This document shows, piece after piece, positions 16,974-25,968 of a DNA stretch of 64,000 bases. The position numbers and the translations under genes were made by a program. A model generated the notes under the pieces. The model made no database searches. It saw nothing but the letters and a program-made list of their open reading frames with translations, and had not been told where the DNA came from. Positions within the stretch are counted from its first letter, which is position 1; every line of letters begins with the position of its first letter. Where the stretch lies: positions 40,083 to 104,082 of the forward strand of contig JAKQPD010000058.1 in the NCBI GenBank assembly GCA_029564935.1, written 5' to 3'. The stretch is from Bacteroidota bacterium (GTDB lineage: Bacteria; Bacteroidota; Bacteroidia; Bacteroidales; VadinHA17).

Positions 16974-17127
16974 GCGCAGGGCACAGGGCGAAGAGTTCAG
17001 GGCAAAGGGCGGAGAGCGGAGAGCAGAGAGCGGAGAGCTCAGAGCAAAGAGCGGAGGGCAAAGAGCAAAGAGCCGCAAGCCGCAAGCCGCAAGCCGGAAG
17101 CCGGGAGCCGGAAGCCGGAAGCCGGAA
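16974..17127. repeat. Mosaic heptamer array, 22 units, between cydB and pssA
   Basis: Twenty-two 7-bp units follow without a phase slip. The first 14 are variants of GCGGAGA and GCAAAGA; then GCCGCAA occurs three times; then GCCGGAA and GCCGGGA to the end. The general form is GCNNNRR, with one GTTCAGG. The first unit begins at the base after the cydB stop, and the last ends one base before the pssA stop (17129-17131), so the array is the whole intergenic region. Confidence 0.95.
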
Positions 17128-17128
17128 G

Positions 17129-17869
17129 TTAAAGGTTATGAGCTTTTTCTTTGAAAAGAAGTGAGGCGAGCGATGCAAGTATATACAAAGGTATTATCAG
17201 CGGGGCTGCATTTATCCCTCCGAAAGCAAATGACAGTACTGTCATTATTATGAGTAAATATCTGCCTTCATTACCTTTGAACCTTAGATGGGAAGTTTTC
17301 AGGGAAAGGAGCGGTATACGGCTTACCATAAGAAGTGAGAGGACCAGAGTAAGTATCAACATTGCAGCCGGAGATCCTGTTATTGATTTGCTGATACCCG
17401 GATCGCCGTAAAATGATGCAAAAACAATTGAAATTACTGCGAGTGCACTTGCAGGAGTGGGCAAGCCTTTGAAGGATCTGGCCTGGGTTTCGTCGATATT
17501 GAAGATAGCAAGGCGCAATGCGGCACAAACCGGCATAACAGCTGAGGAACATAACAGAAGGAATACAGGCAAAGAGTCGGAAGTGATAGTAAATGGCTGT
17601 GAAACCCCGAGGGCTTCTGCCAGGAGCAGGAATATTATTAATCCGGGTGCAACACCGAAGCTTACCACATCTGCCAGAGAATCAAGCTCTTTCCCGATAT
17701 CCGAATAAGCCTTCAGCAACCTTGCGGAGAAACCATCCAGAAAATCAAATATCATCGCTGCAAGTATGAGCCAGGAAGCGGAAACAGGATCTCCGTTAAG
17801 GGTGAAAATAATTGAAACAAAGCCTGATGTCAGGTTGAGAGATGTAATAAAGTTGGGAATATGCTTCAT
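17129..17869 (-). CDS. pssA: CDP-diacylglycerol--serine O-phosphatidyltransferase
   Basis: PssA makes phosphatidylserine from CDP-diacylglycerol and serine at the inner membrane. The CDP-alcohol phosphotransferase motif is complete: DGFSAR, then GKELDSLAD. The 246-residue protein has about seven helices. I chose the ATG at 17869 (MKHIPNFITSLNL), as the family starts with this helix; the track start at 18010 would overlap the divergent HAD gene. It supplies the substrate for Psd at 10.2 kb. Confidence 0.94.
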   Translation of the reverse strand: MKHIPNFITSLNLTSGFVSIIFTLNGDPVSASWLILAAMIFDFLDGFSARLLKAYSDIGKELDSLADVVSFGVAPGLIIFLLLAEALGVSQPFTITSDSLPVFLLLCSSAVMPVCAALRLAIFNIDETQARSFKGLPTPASALAVISIVFASFYGDPGISKSITGSPAAMLILTLVLSLLMVSRIPLLSLKTSHLRFKGNEGRYLLIIMTVLSFAFGGINAAPLIIPLYILASLASLLFKEKAHNL

Positions 17870-17935
17870 TTTGGTCATTTGATATCGCGAAGAAGTTAAA
17901 ATTAAGATAAATTTCAGTAATAACTTCAATTTGGT

Positions 17936-17943
17936 TAAATTTG
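17936..17943 (+). promoter_or_regulatory. -7 element (TAAATTTG) before the HAD gene
   Basis: TAAATTTG fits TAnnTTTG and lies 20 nt before the ATG at 17964. No good -33 TTG is seen, so confidence is moderate. Confidence 0.4.
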
Positions 17944-17963
17944 GCTCCTCGGAGAAACACAGG

Positions 17964-18416
17964 ATGGATGATCTATTGAACATAAAAATTGCTGTGGACT
18001 TTGACGGCACTATTGTTGATCACGAATATCCTGCGATAGGAAAGGAGAAGCTGTTTGCATTCCGGACCCTGAAGGAGCTTGAGAAAAAAGGCGCCAGACT
18101 GATCCTCTGGACATTCAGGGCAGGGAAGGAGCTTGAGGAGGCAGTCGAATACTGCAGACTGAACGGTATCGAATTTTATGCTGTCAATAAAAATTATCCC
18201 GAGGAAATTCTTACCGAATCAATAAGCAGGAAAATAGATGCTGATATTTATATCGATGACAGGAATCTTGGCGGATTCCCGGGCTGGAGTGAAGTGTGGC
18301 AAATGCTTTTTCCTTACGATCTTGAGATGAAGGTTGCAGAAAAAAGGATTAATTCTGCAAGAAAAAATATATTTAAACGACTAATTACCAGGATAATAAG
18401 TCCGGATGAGAAATAA
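17964..18416 (+). CDS. HAD-superfamily hydrolase (BT0820-like)
   Basis: The 150-residue cytoplasmic protein begins with the HAD catalytic motif VDFDGTIVDH, where the first aspartate forms the phospho-intermediate. Motif II may be LILWTFRAG, and the acidic motif near the end is IYIDDRNLGG. There is no large cap domain. It resembles the structural-genomics protein BT0820 of Bacteroides; the substrate is unknown. The start at 17964 is preferred because ACAGGA precedes it and the motif is then near the N-terminus. The end overlaps the next gene by 11 nt. Confidence 0.85.
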   Translation: MDDLLNIKIAVDFDGTIVDHEYPAIGKEKLFAFRTLKELEKKGARLILWTFRAGKELEEAVEYCRLNGIEFYAVNKNYPEEILTESISRKIDADIYIDDRNLGGFPGWSEVWQMLFPYDLEMKVAEKRINSARKNIFKRLITRIISPDEK

Positions 18417-19527
18417 TTCTGTTAAATATCTTTCCCTGATCTTATCAGTGTTGCTTACAGTTTGGACTCTTTCATGCTCAGGCCGCCCGGGGAAGGCCGG
18501 GGAGGAGAAAGGGGAAGCAATACCTGCAGTCAAGGCAGATGAAGAGATCAGACTGATAAGGATGAAGAGTCCTGAAGAGAATTCGACATTCAGATCAGGC
18601 TATCCGGTAAATGTTATTCTTACCTCAGTAAATCCTGGTCCTGAACCCGATTCGGTACTGCTCTATTATGACGGTAAGGCTGTAGTTACTCTGAGGCAGG
18701 GCCCGTGGGATTATTCAATTCCCGGATCTTTTACTCTGAGTACCGGGAGAAGATCGCTGAAGGCTGTTGCATACCGAGGAGGCAGGCCCCGGACAACTAT
18801 TGCACGATTCATGGTCATCCTTTCAGATATCATACCGGTAAAAAACAGTTATAAGGTCATTAACGAATATCCTCATGACCGGGAAGCATTTACACAGGGA
18901 TTATTCTATGACAACGGGTTATTGTATGAAGGAACAGGACAGGAAACCGGATCAACGTTGAGAGAAGTAGAACTGCATACAGGGAAGGTGCTGCGCCAGC
19001 TTAACCTGAGTCAGGATCTTTTTGGGGAAGGAATTACATTGTTTAAAGACAGGATATACCAGGTAACCTGGAGATCGAAAGTTGGATTTGTCTATGAAAA
19101 ATCCACATTCAACCTTATTAATAAGATCTATTACCAGTCCGAAGGGTGGGGACTTACCACTATGGATGATCATTTAGTAATGAGTGACGGTACGAATGTG
19201 CTCTATATTATCGAACCGGAAATGTTTACCGTTGTATCCAGGCTTGAAGTATATAACAACGAAAAAATGGTTGATCAGCTTAACGAGCTGGAATATATAA
19301 ATGGCGAAATATGGGCAAATATCTGGAATACAGATCTGATCGCCAGAATAGATCCTTCTGCCGGGAAACTTCTTGGTTATATTGATCTTAAGGGAATACT
19401 GAAGGATCCGGGGACCGATACAAGCATAAATGTATTGAACGGGATAGCTTTTGACAAAGCGACGGGCAGGATATTTGTAACCGGAAAGAACTGGCCCAGA
19501 CTCTTTGAGATCAGGGTTGTTGAATGA
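18406..19527 (+). CDS. Glutaminyl-peptide cyclotransferase, lipoprotein
   Basis: The 373-residue protein is of the plant-type glutaminyl cyclase family, which turns N-terminal glutamine of proteins into pyroglutamate. A lipoprotein signal ends at Cys23 (VWTLSCSG). An Ig-like domain with PVNVILTSVNPGPEPDSV (about 50-140) precedes the five-bladed propeller, which has NEYPHDREAFTQGL and YEGTGQETGSTLR as family landmarks. It would act in the periplasm, where Bacteroidota often carry N-terminal Gln after signal-peptide cleavage. Its 3' end overlaps the convergent lipid kinase by 17 nt. Confidence 0.9.
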   Translation: MRNNSVKYLSLILSVLLTVWTLSCSGRPGKAGEEKGEAIPAVKADEEIRLIRMKSPEENSTFRSGYPVNVILTSVNPGPEPDSVLLYYDGKAVVTLRQGPWDYSIPGSFTLSTGRRSLKAVAYRGGRPRTTIARFMVILSDIIPVKNSYKVINEYPHDREAFTQGLFYDNGLLYEGTGQETGSTLREVELHTGKVLRQLNLSQDLFGEGITLFKDRIYQVTWRSKVGFVYEKSTFNLINKIYYQSEGWGLTTMDDHLVMSDGTNVLYIIEPEMFTVVSRLEVYNNEKMVDQLNELEYINGEIWANIWNTDLIARIDPSAGKLLGYIDLKGILKDPGTDTSINVLNGIAFDKATGRIFVTGKNWPRLFEIRVVE

Positions 19528-20470
19528 TCTTTGTCCCGTAAACAACATTGATTCCGGAAGGAATAATGCCGAATTCTGCCGGTGTGTGACCAAGTGATTC
19601 CCCATCTGCTTCGACGGACAATAATGACTCTGAATTCACTATTACATTCTTGCACCTGTATCCGTCTACCTTTGGATGGCTGAGGATAGTTCCGTCATAT
19701 AGTAATTTCAGGCTTCTTATTATTTCAATCCTCCCCATTTCCCGGATCACTGTTACATCCAGAAATCCGTCGTCGGGCAGTGCATCCGGAGTCTGTCTCA
19801 TCCCTCCGCCGCAATATCTTCCGTTCCCCACATTGACGGAGAATATCGATGCACGGGTACCTTTCCCGTCAATGATTATCTCTGCCGGAGTGATCCTGTA
19901 AGACACCAGGCTCGATATCAGGTTGTAAAAATAAAGCGCCTGGTTGCTCTTTCCCTTATCCTTCTGTTTATTTGTCTTTTTTACAACCAGAGCCTCAAAT
20001 CCCAGTCCGGCAATATTTATAAAATATCTTTTCTGTTGTACGCTTCCTGAATAATAGCTTACTGTTCCGACATCGTGAAGCTGGGTTTTCCTGTCCTTAA
20101 TTACTCTTACTGCACCTTCATAAACAGTTGGAATACCGAACATCCTTCCCCAGTCATTGCCAGTCCCGACGGGTATCATTCCTATTGTAATCTCTGAGCG
20201 AGAAATTTTTTCCTGGGAATAGATGCCGTTGACAACCTCATTCAGAGTTCCGTCACCTCCAACCGAAATTATCTGGCGGAATCCTTTGATGACCGCATCC
20301 CGTGCAAATTCAACTGCCTGACCTTTCCTTTCAGTGAACTTCGCCTCAAAAGAGATCTCTTCTTTCCCGAACAGAGCCGAGATCCTTTCCCAGTCCTTGC
20401 TCCCTTTCCCGTTACCGGCATTGGGATTGACGATTACCAGCCAGGTATTGTTCCGAGAATTATTTGCCAT
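19511..20470 (-). CDS. Diacylglycerol kinase family lipid kinase (YegS/BmrU-like)
   Basis: The 319-residue protein has the DAGK catalytic domain with IVNPNAGNGKG at the start and the nucleotide motif VGGDGTLNEVVNGI near residue 78. A second domain ends with the motif VEADGESLG. It phosphorylates a lipid, possibly diacylglycerol or a sphingoid base, returning it to phospholipid synthesis; the exact substrate is not clear. The 9-bp repeat array lies just upstream of the ATG at 20470 and occupies the place of a normal ribosome binding site and leader. Confidence 0.9.
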   Translation of the reverse strand: MANNSRNNTWLVIVNPNAGNGKGSKDWERISALFGKEEISFEAKFTERKGQAVEFARDAVIKGFRQIISVGGDGTLNEVVNGIYSQEKISRSEITIGMIPVGTGNDWGRMFGIPTVYEGAVRVIKDRKTQLHDVGTVSYYSGSVQQKRYFINIAGLGFEALVVKKTNKQKDKGKSNQALYFYNLISSLVSYRITPAEIIIDGKGTRASIFSVNVGNGRYCGGGMRQTPDALPDDGFLDVTVIREMGRIEIIRSLKLLYDGTILSHPKVDGYRCKNVIVNSESLLSVEADGESLGHTPAEFGIIPSGINVVYGTKIIQQP

Positions 20471-20475
20471 GATGA

Positions 20476-20543
20476 AAGTGCCTAAAGTGCCTAAAGTGCC
20501 TAAAGTGCCTAAAGTGCCTAAAGTGCCTAAAGTGCCTAAAGTT
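20476..20543. repeat. Nonamer tandem array (AAAGTGCCT, 7 units)
   Basis: Seven perfect copies of AAAGTGCCT run from 20476 to 20538, followed by a partial copy. The array begins 5 nt upstream of the lipid-kinase start codon, so the kinase leader would read AGGCACTTT repeatedly. The ORF with VPKVPKVPK is an artefact of it. Confidence 0.95.
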
Positions 20544-20593
20544 ATCGTTTTATAGTTAATGTTGTAATATTATGAGATCAATTATCTTAGTAA

Positions 20594-20638
20594 ACTTTAT
20601 GAATTTTATGAACTCTATGAACTTTAGGCACTTTATTA
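20594..20638. repeat. Degenerate nonamer array (ACTTTATGA/ACTTTAGGC, 5 units)
   Basis: Five 9-bp units are in phase: ACTTTATGA, ATTTTATGA, ACTCTATGA, ACTTTAGGC, ACTTTATTA. ACTTTAGGC is the reverse complement, in rotation, of the AAAGTGCCT array 50 nt to the left, so the two arrays face each other. Most of the 347 bp between the lipid kinase and parA is this repeat pair; the rest (20640-20770) is AT-rich with no gene. Confidence 0.8.
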
Positions 20639-20770
20639 TCCTAAGAAGCATTAATTCAAAGACATATAATTATTTGCGTGTAAAAACGTTGTTAATAAGA
20701 TGTTGAAAACCGCAAATAAAATGTTTACAACTACATCTTTCACTTACCGCAGCAGTGGTACATTAAATAG

Positions 20771-20778
20771 TAAATTTG
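20771..20778 (+). promoter_or_regulatory. -7 element (TAAATTTG) before parA
   Basis: TAAATTTG lies 40 nt before the chosen parA start and fits the Bacteroidetes -7 box. No clear -33 TTG is visible. Confidence 0.4.
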
Positions 20779-20817
20779 AAGCTCAAAATAAAACTGTTAA
20801 ATACTAAAGGAAAGCAG

Positions 20818-21600
20818 ATGGGAAGGATAATTGCGATAGCCAATCAGAAGGGTGGAGTAGGCAAGACGACTACTGCAATAAATCTGGCAGCGAGCCTCGC
20901 GGCTCTTGAAAAGAAGATATTGATAGTTGATGCGGATCCGCAGGCAAATGCTACCTCCGGGATCGGGATTGACACTCGTCAGATGAGGAGTACGATTTAT
21001 GATTGTCTTATTGAGAATAAGGAGCCGGCCGAAGCTATTTTGCGTTGTGAGATAGAGAATCTTTCACTGATGCCATCGAACATAGATCTTGTGGGGGCTG
21101 AAATTGAGATGCTTGACCGGCCGGAAAGGGAGAAGATACTGAAGAATGTGATAAGCAGGATAGAGAATGATTATGATTTCATATTTATTGATTGCTCTCC
21201 TTCGCTCGGTTTGCTTACTGTAAATGCACTTACCGCAGCTCATTCGGTTATAATACCGGTTCAGTGTGAATATTTTGCCCTTGAAGGTCTGGGGAAGCTG
21301 CTTAATACTATAAAGATAATTCAGAATAACCTGAATACTGGCCTTGAGATTGAAGGATTTCTCCTGACTATGTATGATGCCAGGCTGAGGTTATCAAATC
21401 AGGTTGCCGATGAGGTGAACAAGCATTTCCAGCAGATGGTATTCAAGACAATTATTCAGAGGAATGTCAAGCTTTCCGAAGCGCCAAGTTTTGGACAGCC
21501 TGCAATTCTTTATGATGCTGATTCGCGTGGGACAGTCAATTATCTTAATCTGGCCAAGGAGCTTCTTGAGAAGGAAGAGGCGAGGGTTAAGCAGGTTTAA
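20818..21600 (+). CDS. parA: Chromosome partitioning ATPase ParA (Soj)
   Basis: The 260-residue ATPase has the deviant Walker A motif NQKGGVGKTTT directly after the start, Walker B DFIFIDCSPS, and no N-terminal DNA-binding extension, as in chromosomal Soj. It forms nucleoid-bound gradients that move ParB-parS complexes. The ATG at 20818 follows AAAGGA by 6 nt and places the P-loop correctly; the TTG at 20776 would add unrelated residues. parB follows after 27 nt. Confidence 0.97.
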   Translation: MGRIIAIANQKGGVGKTTTAINLAASLAALEKKILIVDADPQANATSGIGIDTRQMRSTIYDCLIENKEPAEAILRCEIENLSLMPSNIDLVGAEIEMLDRPEREKILKNVISRIENDYDFIFIDCSPSLGLLTVNALTAAHSVIIPVQCEYFALEGLGKLLNTIKIIQNNLNTGLEIEGFLLTMYDARLRLSNQVADEVNKHFQQMVFKTIIQRNVKLSEAPSFGQPAILYDADSRGTVNYLNLAKELLEKEEARVKQV

Positions 21601-21627
21601 AGGATTTTTACCAGATAAGGAATGGTT

Positions 21628-22509
21628 ATGGCAAAAAAGAATGCATTGGGAAGAGGGCTGGGCGCTTTGATCGAAGGTGTTGAAAAGGAGATCCTCGAGA
21701 AGAAAGTTGAAGCTAACACTGATATACCGGTTGATCTTATAGACGGGAATCCATATCAGCCGAGGAGCAGCTTTGATGAGCAGGCCATGGAAGAGCTTGC
21801 CGCTTCGATCAGAAAGCTTGGCATCGTTCAGCCTCTCACGGTAAGGGAAACCGGTAGCGGAAGATACCAGCTGATAGCAGGTGAAAGACGCTTAAGAGCT
21901 TCCAGGCTGGCAGGGCTGACACATGTTCCCGCCTATATAAGGACTGCTGATGACCAGGCGATGCTTGAGCTGGCTCTGGTTGAGAATATACAGCGTGAAG
22001 ACCTCGACGCGGTGGAGGTTGCCATCAGTTTTCAGCGTCTTATTGAAGAGTGCAGGCTTACCCAGGAACAACTCAGCGAACGGGTGGGAAAACAAAGATC
22101 GACGGTCGCGAATTACCTGAGATTGCTGAAGCTTCCGGCCGAGATCCAGCTGGGGATACGGAACAAACATGTGACTATGGGCCATGCCAGGACCCTTGTG
22201 AATATTGAAGATCCAAAAAAACAGATCTCCGTATATTATAAAATTATCGACGGCGATCTGTCGGTACGGCAGACTGAAGAACTTGTAAGACATTTGCAGA
22301 CCGCAACGGGAAAGGATTCCGAAAAGACCAGAAGGAAACAACAACTGAATCAGGATTTTATACAGCTGACAGATCAGCTGAATAAGATATTTTCAGTAAA
22401 CGTAAATTTCAGGATCAATGAACAGGGAAAAGGGAAAATCGTCATTCCTTTTGACAATAACGAAGAGATGGAACGCATTTTAGGCCTGCTTGATCGCCTG
22501 AACACCTGA
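21628..22509 (+). CDS. parB: Chromosome partitioning protein ParB (Spo0J)
   Basis: The 293-residue protein begins MAKKNALGRGLGALIEG, the usual ParA-interacting N-terminus. The CTP-binding ParB/Srx domain (about 30-125) contains NPYQPR and AGERRLRAS, and the helix-turn-helix region (about 135-205) contains RVGKQRSTVANYLRLLKLP. The C-terminal dimer domain ends the protein. It loads on parS sites; none was recognised in this window. AAGGA is 6 nt before the chosen ATG. Confidence 0.97.
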   Translation: MAKKNALGRGLGALIEGVEKEILEKKVEANTDIPVDLIDGNPYQPRSSFDEQAMEELAASIRKLGIVQPLTVRETGSGRYQLIAGERRLRASRLAGLTHVPAYIRTADDQAMLELALVENIQREDLDAVEVAISFQRLIEECRLTQEQLSERVGKQRSTVANYLRLLKLPAEIQLGIRNKHVTMGHARTLVNIEDPKKQISVYYKIIDGDLSVRQTEELVRHLQTATGKDSEKTRRKQQLNQDFIQLTDQLNKIFSVNVNFRINEQGKGKIVIPFDNNEEMERILGLLDRLNT

Positions 22510-22560
22510 AAATATTATCTTTACTGCGCCGTTTAACTGGTACGTCCGGTTTCATAACTG

Positions 22561-23196
22561 ATGAAGGCGCAGATATTAATAACAATATTGATAATTTCTT
22601 TGCTGTTCTGCATTCTGCAGAGCAGTACAGCACAGGATACTATTGCCGTTCCGGAAAAGGTTAAACGCTTCCTTAAAGCTGATCCCATGAGAGCAACAAT
22701 GCTGGCTGTTGCATTGCCAGGACTGGGACAGATCTATAACAGGAAATTCTGGAAAGTACCTTTTGTCTATGCAGGCTTCGGCGGCGCCGTCTTTGCAATA
22801 ACATATAATTCAACAAATTATAATAAGTTCATGAAGGCTTATCAGGATTTCACTGACGATATTCCGCAGACAGATTCCTACCTCGAACTTATTAAAAATG
22901 CTGATCCTGCAACATACGACCCTGTACTCCATCCTAAAACCTACGATCCTTCTGCGGCATCGTGGTACACGGAAAGAATGTTAAGACAGGTAGATTATTT
23001 TAAAAAATACCGTGACCTTTCGTATATTGGCTTCGCTGCGTGGTACCTTCTTACGGTTCTCGATGCAAATGTAGACGCAAGTCTGTTTAACTATGATATC
23101 AGCAATAACCTCAACCTGCAGATTGAACCGGTTCAGGTACCACAGGAAGGTTTTGCTGCTCTGGGACTGAATGTCAGTTTCAGACTGTTTTTTTAA
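22561..23196 (+). CDS. DUF5683 membrane protein
   Basis: The 211-residue protein has a signal sequence and then the DUF5683 core, with MLAVALPGLGQIYNRKFWKVP and a membrane segment FVYAGFGGAVFAIT. A second hydrophobic segment is DLSYIGFAAWYLLTVLDANVDA. The family is common in Bacteroidota directly after parAB and before a lytic transglycosylase, as here, but has no known role. An envelope function tied to growth or division is an inference from context only. Confidence 0.85.
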   Translation: MKAQILITILIISLLFCILQSSTAQDTIAVPEKVKRFLKADPMRATMLAVALPGLGQIYNRKFWKVPFVYAGFGGAVFAITYNSTNYNKFMKAYQDFTDDIPQTDSYLELIKNADPATYDPVLHPKTYDPSAASWYTERMLRQVDYFKKYRDLSYIGFAAWYLLTVLDANVDASLFNYDISNNLNLQIEPVQVPQEGFAALGLNVSFRLFF

Positions 23197-23211
23197 CTTA
23201 ATGACGGGACG

Positions 23212-24759
23212 ATGAGGATAAGAGATTTTGTTACGATTATTTGCATTGCACTGACTGTAAATATCAATGCTATAGCAGTTAACGATACAATAATAATCAG
23301 ATCGGATACCAGTGCCGATATTATTACGGCCAACCTGGACAGCCTTGTGAACAGCTGGTATGTAAAAATGGCTCTTGCGGATAATCCGGACCTGTTGTCG
23401 GATGACTCCAATGGAATTATGTTTACGGATTCCGTTTATAAGGAAAGACTGGGCAGGATCAATACAATAATTAGGCTTCCATACGGATCCATAATCCGGA
23501 ATCATATCCATGTTTATACGGTGAAGAAAAGGGAGCTTTTCAGTTCGATCATGGGATTGAAGGATTATTATTTCCCTATGATCGAGAATATTTTCGATTC
23601 CTATGGAATACCCGTTGAGCTGAAATATATGGCAATAATTGAATCGGCTCTTAATCCGAATGCCGTATCAAGGGTAGGGGCAACGGGTCTGTGGCAGTTC
23701 ATGTACAGCACCGGCCGTTCTTACGGTCTTACTGTAAATTCGATAGTCGACGAGCGCAGGGATCCCGTTAAGGCAACTCATGCAGCTGCGCGGTATATGA
23801 AGGATCTGTATGCTATTTATAAAGACTGGATCCTTGTAATTGCTGCTTATAACTGTGGTCCCGGTAATGTGAACAAAGCCATCCGGAGGTCGGGAAACAA
23901 AAAAGATTACTGGGAGATCTATTACAGGCTTCCCAGGGAAACAAGAGGTTATATCCCCGGATTTGTAGCCGCCATGTATGCGGTTAACTATTATGACCTT
24001 CATAAGATCAAACCGCTGCCCCTTAATTTTCCTGTTGCGACCGACACTATAATGATTAATAACGATATTCATCTTGACCAGATATCGGAAGTTATGAAAA
24101 TCCCTGCAGGAGAGCTCCGGGCTCTCAATCCGCAGTACCGGACCGGGCTCGTTCCCGGATCGGCAAAGCCGCAGGCACTTACGCTTCCTGTAAGCCATCT
24201 GGGGGACTTTATCGACCTGAATGATACCATTAGGGGCTATAAATCAGATGTTTACCTCACCAATTCTATCCGGCTTGTCGATCCTTCAAGATCGACATAT
24301 GTTCCGGCTGATGTAAAAGGAAAAACAAAGCTGATTTATAAGGTTAAGGAGGGCGATAATCTTGGATTCATTTCGGAATGGTACAGGGTCAGTCTTTCTG
24401 ACCTCAGGTACTGGAATAATATTTACCGGAATACAATCAGGATAGGTCAGAACCTGGCAATTTATGTCGACCCGGCAAAAGCCGGTCAGTATGGAGGTAT
24501 AAATGAGATGTCATTTGCAGAAAAACAGGCAATGATTGGTAAGAGTGCTCCGGTCAGTGTTCAGCCTATTGCGTCACTTCTTCAAAACCAGACCGATGGG
24601 GATTATATAACCCATACTGTCAGGTATGGCGATACTATATGGGATATTGTAAAAATGTACGACAATGTTACAATAAGTGATATACTCTCACTGAACGGTA
24701 TTTCAGATCCGCAGAAGATACAGGTAGGACAGAAGCTGAAGATCAAGAAGAAAAGCTGA
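23212..24759 (+). CDS. mltD: Lytic murein transglycosylase with LysM repeats (MltD-like)
   Basis: The 515-residue secreted protein has a signal peptide, an SLT domain at about 120-260 with the catalytic glutamate in AIIESALNPNAVSR and the motif VGATGLWQFM, and two C-terminal LysM domains (around 382-425 and 467-512: YKVKEGDNLGFISEWY and HTVRYGDTIWDIVKMY). It cleaves peptidoglycan strands to 1,6-anhydro products. It is the last gene of parA-parB-DUF5683-mltD, and ends 2 nt before the convergent regulator gene, with no visible terminator between. Confidence 0.94.
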   Translation: MRIRDFVTIICIALTVNINAIAVNDTIIIRSDTSADIITANLDSLVNSWYVKMALADNPDLLSDDSNGIMFTDSVYKERLGRINTIIRLPYGSIIRNHIHVYTVKKRELFSSIMGLKDYYFPMIENIFDSYGIPVELKYMAIIESALNPNAVSRVGATGLWQFMYSTGRSYGLTVNSIVDERRDPVKATHAAARYMKDLYAIYKDWILVIAAYNCGPGNVNKAIRRSGNKKDYWEIYYRLPRETRGYIPGFVAAMYAVNYYDLHKIKPLPLNFPVATDTIMINNDIHLDQISEVMKIPAGELRALNPQYRTGLVPGSAKPQALTLPVSHLGDFIDLNDTIRGYKSDVYLTNSIRLVDPSRSTYVPADVKGKTKLIYKVKEGDNLGFISEWYRVSLSDLRYWNNIYRNTIRIGQNLAIYVDPAKAGQYGGINEMSFAEKQAMIGKSAPVSVQPIASLLQNQTDGDYITHTVRYGDTIWDIVKMYDNVTISDILSLNGISDPQKIQVGQKLKIKKKS

Positions 24760-24761
24760 TC

Positions 24762-25937
24762 TTATACATTTCCTCCGGAGACAGGTCTGGCATAGGTAAG
24801 CACATCGGCGCCGGTTATTTCATCCCTGCACAGTATTATTAGTCTCTCGAGGACGTTCCTGAATTCCCTTATGTTGCCAGTCCACTCGATTTTCTGAAGC
24901 TCCTTTATGGCATCTTTCCTTATAACCTTTTTGCTCATACCATACTCCTTGCAGATCATTGTATTGAAGTGATCAGCAAGAAGCGGGATATCTTCCTCCC
25001 GTTCGTTGAGAGTGGGAACATGGATAAGAATTACGCTGAGCCGGTGATAAAGATCCTCTCTGAAGGAGTTGTTCTCAATCTCCTTCTTTATATTCTTGTT
25101 TGTTGCGGTGACAACCCTCACATTGACCTGGATATCCTTGTCGGATCCGACCCTTGTTATCCTGTTTTCCTGGAGAGCCCTCAGGACTTTTGCCTGGGCT
25201 GAAAGGCTCATATCGCCTATTTCATCGAGGAACAATGTTCCTCCGTTAGCCTGTTCAAACTTTCCAATGCGTTGTTTTATGGCAGAGGTGAATGAACCTT
25301 TCTCGTGTCCGAATAGTTCACTTTCAATCAGTTCCGAAGGTATTGCAGCACAGTTGACCTCAACGAACGGGCCTCTCGCCCTGTTACTCTTCTCATGGAT
25401 CTGATGGGCAACAAGTTCTTTTCCTGTACCATTTGCTCCTGTAATGAGAACCCGTGCTTCGGTCGGAGCAACCCTGTCTATCATCTCTTTTACCTTGCGT
25501 ATGGCTTCCGATTCACCAACAATCTCATACATCCTGCTTACCTTGTTCTTCAGAACCTGGGTCTGTGTTATCAGAGTTGATTTGTCCGTGGCATTCCTTA
25601 TTGTTATAAGGAGTCTGTTGAGGTCGAGGGGTTTTTCAAGAAAATCATAAGCACCTTTCTTTATAGCTTCAACAGCCGTATCAATATTACCATGACCTGA
25701 TATCATTATTACGGGTGTGACTGATGATATCTCAGTGATTTTCTGAAGGACTTCAATCCCGTCCATTTTCTGCATCTTTATATCACATAATACTATGTCA
25801 TAATTATTTGCAGAGAATAATTCAATCCCCGACGCCCCGTCCTCAGCAAGATCAACCTCATGCTTCTCATACTCCAGAACATCCTTCAAAGTGTTCCGGA
25901 TAGCCCTTTCGTCGTCAATTACCAGTATTTTTGACAT
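24762..25937 (-). CDS. NtrC-like sigma-54 response regulator lacking a helix-turn-helix
   Basis: The 391-residue protein has a receiver domain (Asp52 in VLCDIKM, the phosphorylation site) and an AAA+ sigma-54 interaction domain with Walker A GANGTGKE and Walker [13 protein letters not shown]. The sigma-54 loop reads KGSFTSA in place of GAFTGA, keeping the key Phe-Thr. The sequence stops soon after the AAA+ lid ([18 protein letters not shown]), so the usual Fis-type DNA-binding domain is absent. It may activate sigma-54 from solution, as some HTH-less activators do. No partner kinase is adjacent. Confidence 0.9.
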   Translation of the reverse strand: MSKILVIDDERAIRNTLKDVLEYEKHEVDLAEDGASGIELFSANNYDIVLCDIKMQKMDGIEVLQKITEISSVTPVIMISGHGNIDTAVEAIKKGAYDFLEKPLDLNRLLITIRNATDKSTLITQTQVLKNKVSRMYEIVGESEAIRKVKEMIDRVAPTEARVLITGANGTGKELVAHQIHEKSNRARGPFVEVNCAAIPSELIESELFGHEKGSFTSAIKQRIGKFEQANGGTLFLDEIGDMSLSAQAKVLRALQENRITRVGSDKDIQVNVRVVTATNKNIKKEIENNSFREDLYHRLSVILIHVPTLNEREEDIPLLADHFNTMICKEYGMSKKVIRKDAIKELQKIEWTGNIREFRNVLERLIILCRDEITGADVLTYARPVSGGNV

Positions 25938-25968
25938 TCATTTTTGGTTTAATAGTTCAAATACAATA

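Noticed and set aside
3921-17127. Heptamer arrays as CRISPR arrays
   Set aside because: Units are 7 bp with no spacers and no cas genes are in the window.
16918-17178. ORFs on both strands across the cydB-pssA array (ALCSELSALC and AESGELRAKS)
   Set aside because: These are translations of the heptamers and overlap the ends of cydB and pssA.
20334-20555. ORF with VPKVPKVPK repeats
   Set aside because: It is antisense to the lipid kinase and runs into the 9-bp array, where 9 bp gives a 3-residue repeat.
20640-20817. Replication origin or parS next to parAB
   Set aside because: No clusters of TTATCCACA-like DnaA boxes and no TGTTTCACGTGAAACA-like parS were recognised here.
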